Source: Acidobacteriota bacterium (GTDB lineage Bacteria; Acidobacteriota; Terriglobia; Bryobacterales; Bryobacteraceae). Taken from it: a stretch of 62,326 nucleotides of DNA. Numbering within the stretch: position 1 is the stretch's first letter; each line of letters begins with the position of its first letter. Location: contig JAPKYZ010000053.1 of NCBI GenBank assembly GCA_026394055.1, positions 1 to 62,326 of the forward strand. Reading direction: 5' to 3'. Shown piece by piece: positions 11,195 through 19,900 of the stretch. The position numbers and the translations under genes are program-made. The notes under the pieces were generated by a model. It saw only the letters and a program-made list of their open reading frames with translations, did not search any database and was not told where the DNA came from.

Positions 11195-11404
11195 CTAGGC
11201 GACTTCGAGCGTATCGACCAGATGCGAAGGCTCCGGGATGGTTTCACCATCCTCGCGCAGGGAGCGCAAGTGAATTTCCAGTGCTTCCTGGATGAGCTGC
11301 TTGGTCTCGTCCAACGAAAATCCTAGCGCTACACAACCTGGGAGATCGGGTACGTATGCGCCCCACCCATTGCCTGATTTCTCGTAAACGACCGCGTATC
11401 TCAT
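11195..11404 (-). CDS. hicB: HicB-like antitoxin
   Basis: A 69-aa protein with the compact HicB fold: MRYAVVYEKSGNGWGAYVPD followed by LPGCVALGFSLDETKQLI. It is the partially degraded RNase-H-like domain that binds HicA. No C-terminal DNA-binding extension is present, so it is the short form. Its start overlaps the hicA stop by 4 bp (ATGA), indicating translational coupling in the order toxin then antitoxin. The 3' end is 7 bp from the convergent DUF1501 gene. Confidence 0.8.
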   Translation of the reverse strand: MRYAVVYEKSGNGWGAYVPDLPGCVALGFSLDETKQLIQEALEIHLRSLREDGETIPEPSHLVDTLEVA

Positions 11405-11589
11405 TTTTTGAGCCCTGCTTGCTTCATTACCGATGATAACGTCCCGGGCGGAACTTCAAGGGATGGATGCCCGGGTACGGTCACCCTACCGGGTTTCATG
11501 GGGTGGATGAAGTGGCGATGGCTACCCTCCTGGTTCTTGATCGTCCAACCATCATCGGCCAAGATCTTCAGGAGGTCTCTCACCTTCAC
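11401..11589 (-). CDS. hicA: HicA-like mRNA interferase toxin
   Basis: A 62-aa protein with the dsRBD-like HicA fold. It begins MKVRDLLKILADDGW and has the catalytic-His segment GSHRHFIHP, then VTVPGHPSLEVPPGTL. The family cleaves mRNA when free of HicB. Length is typical (about 60 aa). It is the first gene of the pair and may bind translating mRNA under stress; whether this copy is active cannot be told. Confidence 0.82.
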   Translation of the reverse strand: MKVRDLLKILADDGWTIKNQEGSHRHFIHPMKPGRVTVPGHPSLEVPPGTLSSVMKQAGLKK

Positions 11590-11655
11590 GAGAACATTCT
11601 ACCGGCCCGGCGCACTGGAGTAACAGCGGGCAGGGTGGCGGTGCAGCAACGCGAT

Positions 11656-12906
11656 ATGCTCTCATTGGTGATCAAGCGTCGTGAGTTTCTCTCCCTCGGA
11701 GCAATCGCGCTCCCTGGTTCCGCGGCCCCAGCGGAGGCACGCCGTGAGATCTTTCTTGCCTCCCCGGGCAAAGGAACGGCCGTGATGGCCTTTGCTTATG
11801 CGCTGGACCGGGAAGGGCGGCGGATGCTGTCGATTGAGCAGCGGTGGAGCCGGTCGGACACGATTGATGTGGCCTTTATCCGGACCTCGGACGATTTCGG
11901 CCAGCACTGGAGCGCTCCGCGCGAGGAGCGGACGGGGGAGCGGCGCCCGGGGGGCATGTGGCGCAAGCATCACCGCGGTGTCTGGTTGGACCCGGGGTCC
12001 GGGCGGACGCTGACGTTGTGGATTGAGGGCACGCTGCCCACCGATGATCCGCTGGAAGGCATGCGGCAGTGGCGGGTGCATTATCAGGTGCCGGGCGGGC
12101 GGCCGGAGATCGTGGTGCATGCGGGACAGGAATACGACTCCGCGCACCCGCTGCCGGGCGTGTGGCTGGGCAAGAACTCGGCGATGCTGGGGGACCAGAC
12201 GTCCGCCCCGATCCGGTACCGGAAGGAGATCCTGATCCCTTTGTCGATCGCGCCGTTGGGAGCGGATGGCAAGCTAGCGAACCCGGGCGGAGGCTACACA
12301 TATCACGACACCGCGATTCTGCATGGCCGCTGGCAAGGCGGGCGCCTGGAATGGCGGATGGGCGACGTGATCCCGGGCGATCCGCAGAAGACCTCGCGCG
12401 GGCTTTCCGAAGGTACGGTGGTGGAGTTGGATGGTGGGCGATTGCTCTGCGTCATGCGCGGCGCCAATGACAAGCACCCGGAGTGGCCGTCCTACAAGTG
12501 GTTCTCGATTTCAAGCGACGGCGGCTGGCGCTGGTCGAAGCCGGAGCCGTGGACGGACACGCAAGGGAAGAACTTCTATTCACCCAGCGCCTGCTCGCAG
12601 CTGTTGCGGCACTCGAGCGGCCGGATCTATTGGCTGGGCAACATCAACGAATCAAACCCGCGCGGCAACCGCCCGCGATACCCGTTTTTTCTAGCCGAGG
12701 TAGATCGCCAGAGCGGCCTGCTGAAGCGCGACACGGTGCGCATGATCGACAACCTGCAGCCGGGCGAAGATCCACTGCTCACGCTGTCGAACTTTCTGGC
12801 TCGGGAGGATGCGCGCACTCATGAGATCTGCATCCACATGACGCGCCTGCTGGCGAAGCCCGACGGCTGGGAGGGCGATGCGCTGCTCTATCGGGTGACG
12901 GTGTAG
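11656..12906 (+). CDS. Sialidase-fold (BNR repeat) exported protein
   Basis: A 416-aa protein starting at ATG 11656; a GTG at 11668 is an alternative. Both give a Tat-like signal (KRREFLSLGAIALPGSAA). The mature part has Asp-box-like motifs of a six-bladed propeller (TSDDFGQHW and SSDGGWRW), YHDTAILHGRW and a VVELDGGRLLCVMRG segment typical of exo-sialidase-like proteins. The family hydrolyses terminal sialic acids or related sugars, but many acidobacterial and planctomycete members have unknown substrates. No strong ribosome-binding site was seen, so the start is uncertain. Confidence 0.7.
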   Translation: MLSLVIKRREFLSLGAIALPGSAAPAEARREIFLASPGKGTAVMAFAYALDREGRRMLSIEQRWSRSDTIDVAFIRTSDDFGQHWSAPREERTGERRPGGMWRKHHRGVWLDPGSGRTLTLWIEGTLPTDDPLEGMRQWRVHYQVPGGRPEIVVHAGQEYDSAHPLPGVWLGKNSAMLGDQTSAPIRYRKEILIPLSIAPLGADGKLANPGGGYTYHDTAILHGRWQGGRLEWRMGDVIPGDPQKTSRGLSEGTVVELDGGRLLCVMRGANDKHPEWPSYKWFSISSDGGWRWSKPEPWTDTQGKNFYSPSACSQLLRHSSGRIYWLGNINESNPRGNRPRYPFFLAEVDRQSGLLKRDTVRMIDNLQPGEDPLLTLSNFLAREDARTHEICIHMTRLLAKPDGWEGDALLYRVTV

Positions 12907-12928
12907 CGGCCGGATCACGGGCAAACAG

Positions 12929-12979
12929 CACCACGCCAACCCCGAACACCGGATTTCGGCGTCGTAGGTTGGCGTGGTG
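12929..12979. terminator. Long inverted repeat between convergent genes
   Basis: A 13-nt arm CACCACGCCAACC (12929-12941) is matched by GGTTGGCGTGGTG (12967-12979). It is followed by a second palindrome, GACCGCTCAGCGGTC (12979-12993). It lies between the 3' ends of the sialidase-fold and beta-helix genes, so a bidirectional terminator is likely, although there is no clear T-tract. Confidence 0.45.
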
Positions 12980-12999
12980 ACCGCTCAGCGGTCAACTAC

Positions 13000-15885
13000 T
13001 CAGTTGCGACCGGTTGTGACCTTGCCGGTGGCTGTTTTCAGGACGTCCATATCCACACCAACTGCTTTTCCATCGCTGGAGCAGGTGATTGAGGGTAAGG
13101 TGGGGCAAACCGCGCCAGCAGCGATTTTGCTGCTGGGGGTGAGCGTATAGTCACCCGTGGCGGGCGAGACGAAGCCGACGTCGGTGATCGTCGACAGCCA
13201 GGTGTTTCCTGGCGCCACGTTGGTGGCCAGTTTCGGGGCGGCGCAGCAAAGGGCATTGTTCCCGAAGGTCCAAACCGGGTTCGCGGATTCCTGCCACTGA
13301 CTATTGAGGCCTGGTGCCCCGCGCGACGCGCCGCTGACGCTGTTTCCGATGGGTCCGGTGCTGGTAGCCTCGGCGACGAAGATGTTATCCCGCACGTCGA
13401 GCCCGCCACTGGCACCGTTCGTGGTGCCCTCGCCGAACAGGAACGTGGGAGCGATGCCCTTAAAGTCCCCTACGGTATTGTGCCGGAGAGTGAGATCCTC
13501 CACACCGAGTGCGGCGAACGCCACGATGCCAGAGCGGCCCGTGCCGCTGATGCTTAAGGGCGAGTTCCGGCCGCCCAGGGCAACGCTTAAAGCATTGATG
13601 CCGTACATCAGATTGTTGGTGAACGATACCCGGCTCGTCGTCAACGTCGTGGGCAGGTTGCTTTGATTGTCATGGCCCGTCATCCACAGCACATTCGGCC
13701 CGTTGCGGAAGATGTTGTTCCGGATGGTGATATCCGAGACTTGGGTGAGCGAGTTCAGGATGGTGGCGCGGGCACCCACGGTCAGGCCGCCCGGGACGCT
13801 GCGGACCTTGATGGAATTGGTCGCCGGGGCCGAAAGAACTTCGGCCATGAAGTTCTGGCCGTTGCTGGAGTTGACGAACTTCAGCAACATTCCCGGCCGG
13901 AAGGAGACCGTGCCGCCGAAAGTGATGGTGTCGCCGGAAATCGCGGTGACATCAAGCGGCGAGCCAGAGGGGCCGGCGCGCGGCGTCAGCAGAATAAACG
14001 CTCCCGCCGTCACATCCATCCAGTTGCCATCGAAGATGTTGTTTTCAACCAGGATGTTCTTCCCGGACTTGATCTCCAGGATATGGCGGTTCATGTAGTT
14101 CTTCCCCGACGTGTTCTGGGAAGAACCGTACAAGTACTTGTCGGGGTGCGAGAAGTAGTTGCGGCGGAGCGTGTAGTTGGAAGGCGGCAGCACACTGCTG
14201 AGACTGTTCGGGAAGAACACGCTAATGCCGATAGCCTCGATGAAGTTGTTCTCGATCAGCCCGGGGCCGGGGCCTAACTGGGTGAAAATGGCCATCGATT
14301 CTTGCCCGGTGGTACCTGGGGCGACGGCTTCCGTCCACCGATTCACACGGGTGATCCGAGACCCCACCAGCGCCACGTTTGCGCCGTTCATCACGATGCC
14401 ATAGGCCAACCGCGACGGATAGTCCAGCCCGTGGAGATTGCAGCGGTCGATGATGACATCGTTGTTGGTGGGATCGAGCAGCACCAGAGCTCCGTACTGA
14501 CCCTGCGTGAAAGGGGCCACGCTCCAGGAAGCGGGCGGCGGGTTGGGGGCCGGGACGTGAGTCATTTCCAGGCCGACGAACATATACCGGCTGGCGTTGG
14601 TTGCCAACTGGACGGGAGCCATCTGCGTCTTGTCCGGCGCATTCATGGCACGCATCTGGGTCCATACTCCGGGGGACGTGCACCAGAAGATTGCCCGTGT
14701 ATTCGGCGTAATGTCCAGCCGATAGAGCCACTCACTTGGGGTGCAGCTACCGCTCGGAACGCCGGCGCTCTGCCGATAGGGCATGGCACTCCAGCTATCA
14801 ATTCGGGTGACCGTTCCGCTGGGGCTCACGGGTGCTGTGGCAAGGGTAGAGCCTTCCAGCCGGATCGAGTCCGGCGTGAGTGCAGTAATCTTCCAGCTTC
14901 CCTCTAACTGCGTTTTCGTTCCGGCTACCTTGACCAAATCGCCCGTCTCCAGCTGGTGTCCGGGAATCGTCAGGATGCCTTTGCCACTTTGAGGGCTAAT
15001 GCGGGTGATCAGTTTGGGACTTGTCGCCGGCCGATTCGTACATTCGTAAAGGGCGAAATCGGTCACATCGGAGGCCCAGGCAAACTGGCCCAGGGCGCAG
15101 GTGGTGGGGAAGGCACCGACCTTTTGCCAAGCCGCGGGCAGTGCGTCAGTAACCAATTTGGCCAGTAGGGGTGAATCACGTTCCTCAACGCGCTCATTGG
15201 TGCTCACGAAAGCTGAATCCGGAGTCGAGGTTCTGACAATTACCCAGCCTGTGTGATTCGGACGCAGCGGGAATGTGAATTGTCCATAACAAGTCGTGCC
15301 GGCCGGGATCTGGACGATATAGTGCAAAGACCCGGTGAGGTTTGCCAGTGACGTGATGATGCTGGGCAGGTTGGAGCAGGCCGCATTGACGGTGAAGGGC
15401 GGACCGAAGGGGCCGCTTGGTGCGGAAGTAGGCACCTGCAAGGGGAGCTTGGGCACCGCCGGAACTGGTGAACCCGCCACCCGAGCGGCCGTGGTCAACG
15501 TTTGATCGGGGCTGCACGTCTCGGCCCCACTACTAGCCGAACAGACTTGATAGTGATAGGTGGTGCCGGGCTTCAGGCCGGAAAGGTACCACGAATGATC
15601 AACCGTGGCTCCCGGCTGACCGGCAGTCTGACCGCTGTAGGCGGCGGTCAGGCCAAACTTGATGGCCGTGGAAGAGGCCAGGTTCGTGACCCAGGTCACG
15701 CGAGCCGAAGTGGGCGTGATCCCGTCCACAAACGGCGGCACCGTAATGATTGGTTGAGCCCAAGAAGGACTACAGAGAATCATTGTCCCCACGAATGCAA
15801 TACTGGCTGGTGCCGCAAGGGCCCGCCTCAGTCCATGTAACCTATCTTCTAAGAAGCGGCAATGTGATGCGGTACAACTGTTCAT
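13000..15885 (-). CDS. Exported fibronectin type III / parallel beta-helix protein
   Basis: A 961-aa protein. The ATG at 15885 is preferred because an AAGGAG site (15893-15898) lies 7 nt upstream. A hydrophobic signal (FVGTMILCSPSWAQ) follows a longer polar N-terminus. Residues about 45-135 are an FnIII domain (ITPTSARVTWVTNLASSTAI, LKPGTTYHYQV). The central and C-terminal parts contain repeated beta-helix rungs (VIIDRCNLHGL, GLIENNFIEA, YTLRRNYFSHP, ILVENNIFDG, ITIRNNIFRNG), as in pectate-lyase-like folds. The likely role is binding or cleaving a polysaccharide outside the cell; no catalytic residues can be assigned. Confidence 0.7.
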   Translation of the reverse strand: MNSCTASHCRFLEDRLHGLRRALAAPASIAFVGTMILCSPSWAQPIITVPPFVDGITPTSARVTWVTNLASSTAIKFGLTAAYSGQTAGQPGATVDHSWYLSGLKPGTTYHYQVCSASSGAETCSPDQTLTTAARVAGSPVPAVPKLPLQVPTSAPSGPFGPPFTVNAACSNLPSIITSLANLTGSLHYIVQIPAGTTCYGQFTFPLRPNHTGWVIVRTSTPDSAFVSTNERVEERDSPLLAKLVTDALPAAWQKVGAFPTTCALGQFAWASDVTDFALYECTNRPATSPKLITRISPQSGKGILTIPGHQLETGDLVKVAGTKTQLEGSWKITALTPDSIRLEGSTLATAPVSPSGTVTRIDSWSAMPYRQSAGVPSGSCTPSEWLYRLDITPNTRAIFWCTSPGVWTQMRAMNAPDKTQMAPVQLATNASRYMFVGLEMTHVPAPNPPPASWSVAPFTQGQYGALVLLDPTNNDVIIDRCNLHGLDYPSRLAYGIVMNGANVALVGSRITRVNRWTEAVAPGTTGQESMAIFTQLGPGPGLIENNFIEAIGISVFFPNSLSSVLPPSNYTLRRNYFSHPDKYLYGSSQNTSGKNYMNRHILEIKSGKNILVENNIFDGNWMDVTAGAFILLTPRAGPSGSPLDVTAISGDTITFGGTVSFRPGMLLKFVNSSNGQNFMAEVLSAPATNSIKVRSVPGGLTVGARATILNSLTQVSDITIRNNIFRNGPNVLWMTGHDNQSNLPTTLTTSRVSFTNNLMYGINALSVALGGRNSPLSISGTGRSGIVAFAALGVEDLTLRHNTVGDFKGIAPTFLFGEGTTNGASGGLDVRDNIFVAEATSTGPIGNSVSGASRGAPGLNSQWQESANPVWTFGNNALCCAAPKLATNVAPGNTWLSTITDVGFVSPATGDYTLTPSSKIAAGAVCPTLPSITCSSDGKAVGVDMDVLKTATGKVTTGRN

Positions 15886-16509
15886 CTCAAAACTCCTTTT
15901 ACCGATTAATGGACTCATCCATCAACTAGAGTTTGCTCCCCTCTTCATTTTTTGGACATACGATAAACCTCTGCTTTGACTGACGACTAAGTCGCAGGGA
16001 GAGATCACGCACCTAGCGCGCGCGGAGACGGCCGGCGGCGCCGCCATGAGCAGGGCGGAGCCACAAAACACGCCCCATGTATGCGCCGGGCGGGAAATAG
16101 TACGGCGGAAACCTGTCCCACCGGCAAATGCGGACACGGCTTTCCTCGGGGCCGTTCACGCAGGGCGCGGCCAGAGCTTCTCGCCTCTCCTCCGTTTCTC
16201 TACGTTGGTACCCTACTCGAGTTACCTTGCAAACGGCTTTTCGTGAAGCCGCACCGCCCGCGGAAAAGTCTAACTTTCCCAGGACTTTACATCGAGATGA
16301 GGTCAGCAACGTTGAACGGCGGCCAGTAAGATAGTCTACTGAGAATCCCGAGTAACCGGATGCGACTTATCATTCCGCCACGCCGGCTCCGGCAGCTCTC
16401 TCTCCGGGGCGCCGAGGCCGCACTCTTTGGGGCCCAAACGCATCCGGTTTCTTTGAAAGCAAGTGCGCGCCATTGTCAAAACGGGTGTATAGTCAGGCTA
16501 GGAGGCGAG
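15886..16509. other. 624-bp region without a convincing gene
   Basis: This divergent region holds the 5' leaders of the beta-helix gene (leftward) and the FecR-domain gene (rightward). Short open frames exist here (for example 16013-16309 minus), but they lack a good start signal and look like high-GC chance frames. The AAGGAG ribosome-binding site of the beta-helix gene lies at 15893-15898, and an AGGAGG-like site before the FecR gene at about 16500. No riboswitch or RNA family was recognised. Confidence 0.5.
15893..15898 (-). promoter_or_regulatory. Ribosome-binding site fixing the beta-helix gene start
   Basis: AAGGAG on the minus strand lies 7 nt before the ATG at 15885. The longer open frame would begin at 15918, upstream of this site, so the site favours the shorter protein. 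Confidence 0.75.
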
Positions 16510-17529
16510 ATGCGTCTACTAGTTCTACTGTCCGCTCTGGCTGCGTCCGCGGTAGCCCAGAGTCTGCTTTCGGCCAAGTCCGGCCTGATCCACTACACCG
16601 AAGGCGATGTACTGCTGGCCGGCAAGCCGGTGGAGCTGAAGATCAGCGTCTTCCAGACCATGAAGCCCGGCGAAACGCTGGCCACCGAAGAAGGCCGCGC
16701 CGAAGTGCTGCTAGGCCCCGGCGTCTTCCTCCGCATGAACGATCACACGCAAGTGAAGATGATCAACGGCGAGATCACCGATTCGCGGATTGAGCTGAAG
16801 GACGGCACCATCATCATTGAGGCGGCGGATTCGGTGAAGACCAACCGGACGCTGGTGCTGGTGGGCGGCCAGGAGATCGTCATCAACAAGGATGGCGTCT
16901 ACTCGATTACGGCCGGTCCGCAAGCGAGGGTGCGCGTCTGGTCCGGCGAATTGGCCGTGGGTTCGGCGCTGCTGAAGGGCGGCAAGGTGATGATGCTCGC
17001 GGATGGCAAGGTGGAGAAGTTCGACAAGGAACAGACCGACAGCCTCTACCGCTGGGCCAGCCGGCGGGCCAGCTATGTGGCGATGGCCAACATGTCGGCC
17101 GCCAAGAGCGTCCAGGCGGATTCGCCGCGCGGCTGGACCACGGGCGGCTGGTATTACAACTCCTTCTTCAACATGTTCACTTACCTGCCGGGCCACGGCG
17201 CGTGGAACAGCCCGTTTGGCTACCGCTACTGGTCCCCCGGTTCGGTGATGGCGATCTACTATCAGCCCCCCCCACCCACGTATTCCGGCGGCAGCGGCGG
17301 CGGGTTTAGCGGCAGTGGTGCCTGGCAGAGCTCCTACAACCCGAACTTGGGCTACTCCACCATTGGCGGACGCACCGGCGGCGGCGTGAATGGCTCAGTC
17401 GCGATGCCGAGCGCTCCGGCAGGCGGTAGCGCCCCCAGTGGTGGCGCTTCTACGGGCGGCTCGATGGGCGGTGGCCGGTCCGGCGGCGGCGGCGCGCCCC
17501 ATTCCGGTGGCGGCGGCGGCAACCACTAA
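16510..17529 (+). CDS. FecR-domain exported protein with Gly/Ser-rich tail
   Basis: A 339-aa protein. The ATG at 16510 follows AGGAGG-like sequence and opens a signal peptide (MRLLVLLSALAASAVAQ). Residues about 25-170 resemble a FecR domain (YTEGDVLLAGKPVELKI, ETLATEEGRAEVLLGPGVFL, SRIELKDGTIIIEA), a beta-rich fold found in signalling and cell-surface proteins. The segment PTYSGGSGGGFSGSGAW starts a long, low-complexity Gly/Ser/Ala tail to the C-terminus. No sigma factor or anti-sigma partner is next to it, so it is not a classic FecIRA regulator. Confidence 0.65.
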   Translation: MRLLVLLSALAASAVAQSLLSAKSGLIHYTEGDVLLAGKPVELKISVFQTMKPGETLATEEGRAEVLLGPGVFLRMNDHTQVKMINGEITDSRIELKDGTIIIEAADSVKTNRTLVLVGGQEIVINKDGVYSITAGPQARVRVWSGELAVGSALLKGGKVMMLADGKVEKFDKEQTDSLYRWASRRASYVAMANMSAAKSVQADSPRGWTTGGWYYNSFFNMFTYLPGHGAWNSPFGYRYWSPGSVMAIYYQPPPPTYSGGSGGGFSGSGAWQSSYNPNLGYSTIGGRTGGGVNGSVAMPSAPAGGSAPSGGASTGGSMGGGRSGGGGAPHSGGGGGNH

Positions 17530-17549
17530 CGGTTCGCGGTGCTTGGCCT

Positions 17550-17616
17550 AGCCCCATGCGTCAGCTTGGGGCTTGTTCACCCGCCCGAAGATAGCCCCAA
17601 GCTCACGCATGGGGCT
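17550..17616. repeat. Palindromic repeat, copy A
   Basis: Two 24-nt arms (17550-17573 and 17593-17616), each beginning AGCCCC, are complementary at 23 of 24 positions. The single mismatch falls at the site that varies in a compensatory way between copies B and C. It lies just after the FecR-domain gene, in a convergent intergenic region. Confidence 0.85.
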
Positions 17617-17660
17617 GATCGTGGGTCCGGCGTAGCCGAGCGAATTCTCGAAAGCGTTCG

Positions 17661-17701
17661 AAAAAAGCAAAGGGCGTCCCGATTGACGGACGCCCTTTTT
17701 G
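17661..17701. terminator. Bidirectional rho-independent terminator
   Basis: The stem AGGGCGTCC (17671-17679) pairs with GGACGCCCT (17688-17696). It is flanked by AAAAAAGCAA on the left and TTTTTGTTT on the right, so it can serve both the FecR-domain gene and the convergent peptidase gene. Confidence 0.85.
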
Positions 17702-17722
17702 TTTACCCGAGACTTCCCTGCC

Positions 17723-19900
17723 CTACGGCGTGACACCCAGGCTGCGTTCCAGGAAGTTGGTCATCATCTCCCGCATCTGGCGAGCCGCAGGCCCCGAGAC
17801 GCCGTGGGACTTCTGCGGGTAGATCATCATCTCGAACTGCTTACCGGCCTTCTGCAGCGCATCGGCCATCTGGAAGCTGTTCTGGAACAGCACGTTGTCG
17901 TCGCCGAAATTGTGGACCAGCAGCAGCTTGCCCTTCAGGTTGCCCGCATAGGTGAGCGCGGAGCTGTCCTTGTAGCCGGATTCGTTCTCCTGCGGCATAC
18001 CCAGATAGCGCTCCGTGTAGATGGTGTCGTAGTGCCGCCAATCGACTACGGGCGCTCCGGAGATGCCCGCCGCGAACACTTCCGGGGCGTTGAGCAGCGC
18101 GTAGAGCGTCATATAGCCGCCATAGCTCCAGCCATTGATGCCGATGCGCTTGGAGTCGACAAAGCCCATCTTCAGCAGATGGTCGACGCCGGCCTTCTGA
18201 TCTTCCAGCTCCTGCTTGCCCATGCGGCGGTAGAGCTTGGATTCCCAGGCGTGACCACGACCACCAGAGCCGCGGTTGTCCAGCTGCCAAATGACAAAGC
18301 CCTTGTGAGCCAGCGCCTGCTCCCAGCTCAAGCCCACCCAGGAGTCGCGCACGGTTTGGGCGTGCGGCCCACCGTAGACGAAGACCACGGCGGGGTACTT
18401 CTTGGCGGGGTCAAAGTTGGCCGGCTTGATCAACCGGGCGTACATCAGCGCGCCATCGGCCGAAGTCACCTTCACCACCTCCGTCGGCAGCAGAGCGAAC
18501 TCGTCAATCACCTTGCGGTCGGCCTCGCGGAAGACGGCCACTTCCGCGCCATCGGACTTGTGGAGCGTGGTGCGCGGCGGAGTCTTGAGCGAGGAGTGCG
18601 TGTCGAGGTAGAAGTCCGCCGCCGGGCTCATGGAGATGGAGTGCGTGCCCCCGGCGGAGGTGAGAGCCTTCTTCTCGCCCGAGTTCAAGTCCACGACATA
18701 GAGCTGCCGTTCGAGCGGACTGACCTCAGTGGAGGTGAAGTAGACCTTGCCCGCTTTCTCGTCCACCTGCAGCACATCCGAGACTTCCCATTCACCAGAC
18801 GTCAGCCGCTTCACCTCCTGGCCTTCGTAGCTCATCAGGTAGAGGTGCCGGAAGCCGGTCTTTTCGCTGGACCACAGGAACTGCTTGCGCGAGGGCAAGA
18901 AGGTGAGGTCATCCGCGACGTTAATCCAAGTGGCGTCCTTCTCGGTGAACAACACCTTGGAGGCGCCAGTGGATGCATCAGCGGCAATGAAATCAAGCTT
19001 GTTCTGCACGCGCGTCATCTTCTGCACGGCCAGCGTGTTCGATTCCGGAATCCAGTTGACGCGGGCCAGCAGGTGGTCCCGCATTTCGCCCACGTCCATC
19101 CACTTGGTGGACCCGCCGGTGGCCGCGACAACGCCCAGCCGGACGTCGGAGTTCTGCGTGCCGGTCTTGGGGTACTTCTGCGGCTCAGCAAACGCGGTTA
19201 CGCCCAGCAGGTCAGCATGCGGGTAAGTGCCCAAGCGCGTGGTGTCGAACTGCATAAACGCGATGCGCGACGAATCGGGTGACCACCACCAGGCGGTGCC
19301 CAGATCGAGCTCTTCCGGGTAGACCCAATCGAGCTCGCCGTTCAAGATGTTGGCGGAGCCATCGGTGGTCAAGCGCGTCACTTTCTTGCTCGCGATCTCC
19401 ATCGTGTAGAGGTCATGATCGATGCGGAAGCCCAGGCGCTTGCCGTCGGGCGATGGCTTGGGGTCGCGCTCCGCGGTGGCGGTGGCGGTGAGCTGTTCGT
19501 GCTTCTTCGAATCGGTGTTGAACAGGAACAGGTCGCCTTCGATGATCAGCAGCAGATCGCGGCCGTTGGGCATCCACTGGATGGTCTTTTCGGAGACGCG
19601 GCGGTTCTGCCAATCGAAGCGTCCGGCGGCGGCGGGCTTGGTGGCGAGCGCTTCCAGCTTCTTCATCTCCACCAGCTCTTTGGCCTTCTTGGAAGAGGCC
19701 TCATAGAGCATCAGTTTGCCTGCTTCGGTGTAGACAAACTCTTTACCGAGTGGTGACCAGTTCGCCCGGGGGGCAAAGCTGGGCCGTTGTCCGCCAACAG
19801 CCTCCAGCGTGACTGGTTTGCGCTGCTGCGGTTCAGCGAGAAGGGTCAGCGTGAACGGCAGTAGCAGCGGGAGGAGACGGTGGAACCGGTGGCGAAACAT
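17723..19900 (-). CDS. Dipeptidyl-peptidase IV-like S9 serine peptidase
   Basis: A 725-aa exported peptidase with a signal peptide (HRLLPLLLPFTLTLLAEP). Residues about 60-470 form the DPPIV N-terminal beta-propeller (WMPNGRDLLLII, ELDWVYPEELDLGTAWWWSP, including the Glu-rich DPP segment). The catalytic alpha/beta hydrolase domain has the nucleophile in GWSYGGY (Ser about 592), Asp near 668 (FGDDN) and His near 699 (KSHGV). It removes X-Pro or X-Ala dipeptides from peptide N-termini in the periplasm. The start codon lies inside the preceding glycosyltransferase gene (68-bp overlap). A weak GGAAAAG site precedes it. Confidence 0.9.
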   Translation of the reverse strand: MFRHRFHRLLPLLLPFTLTLLAEPQQRKPVTLEAVGGQRPSFAPRANWSPLGKEFVYTEAGKLMLYEASSKKAKELVEMKKLEALATKPAAAGRFDWQNRRVSEKTIQWMPNGRDLLLIIEGDLFLFNTDSKKHEQLTATATAERDPKPSPDGKRLGFRIDHDLYTMEIASKKVTRLTTDGSANILNGELDWVYPEELDLGTAWWWSPDSSRIAFMQFDTTRLGTYPHADLLGVTAFAEPQKYPKTGTQNSDVRLGVVAATGGSTKWMDVGEMRDHLLARVNWIPESNTLAVQKMTRVQNKLDFIAADASTGASKVLFTEKDATWINVADDLTFLPSRKQFLWSSEKTGFRHLYLMSYEGQEVKRLTSGEWEVSDVLQVDEKAGKVYFTSTEVSPLERQLYVVDLNSGEKKALTSAGGTHSISMSPAADFYLDTHSSLKTPPRTTLHKSDGAEVAVFREADRKVIDEFALLPTEVVKVTSADGALMYARLIKPANFDPAKKYPAVVFVYGGPHAQTVRDSWVGLSWEQALAHKGFVIWQLDNRGSGGRGHAWESKLYRRMGKQELEDQKAGVDHLLKMGFVDSKRIGINGWSYGGYMTLYALLNAPEVFAAGISGAPVVDWRHYDTIYTERYLGMPQENESGYKDSSALTYAGNLKGKLLLVHNFGDDNVLFQNSFQMADALQKAGKQFEMMIYPQKSHGVSGPAARQMREMMTNFLERSLGVTP

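Noticed and set aside
16013..16309. A 98-codon minus-strand open frame upstream of the beta-helix gene
   Set aside because: No good start signal, mixed Arg/Gly/Ala composition, no domain. It may only be part of the leader.
17699..19282. A 527-codon open frame on the plus strand opposite the S9 peptidase gene
   Set aside because: The minus-strand gene has a full signal peptide, propeller and catalytic triad. The antisense frame is a product of GC-rich codons and has an arginine/valine-rich, non-protein-like composition.
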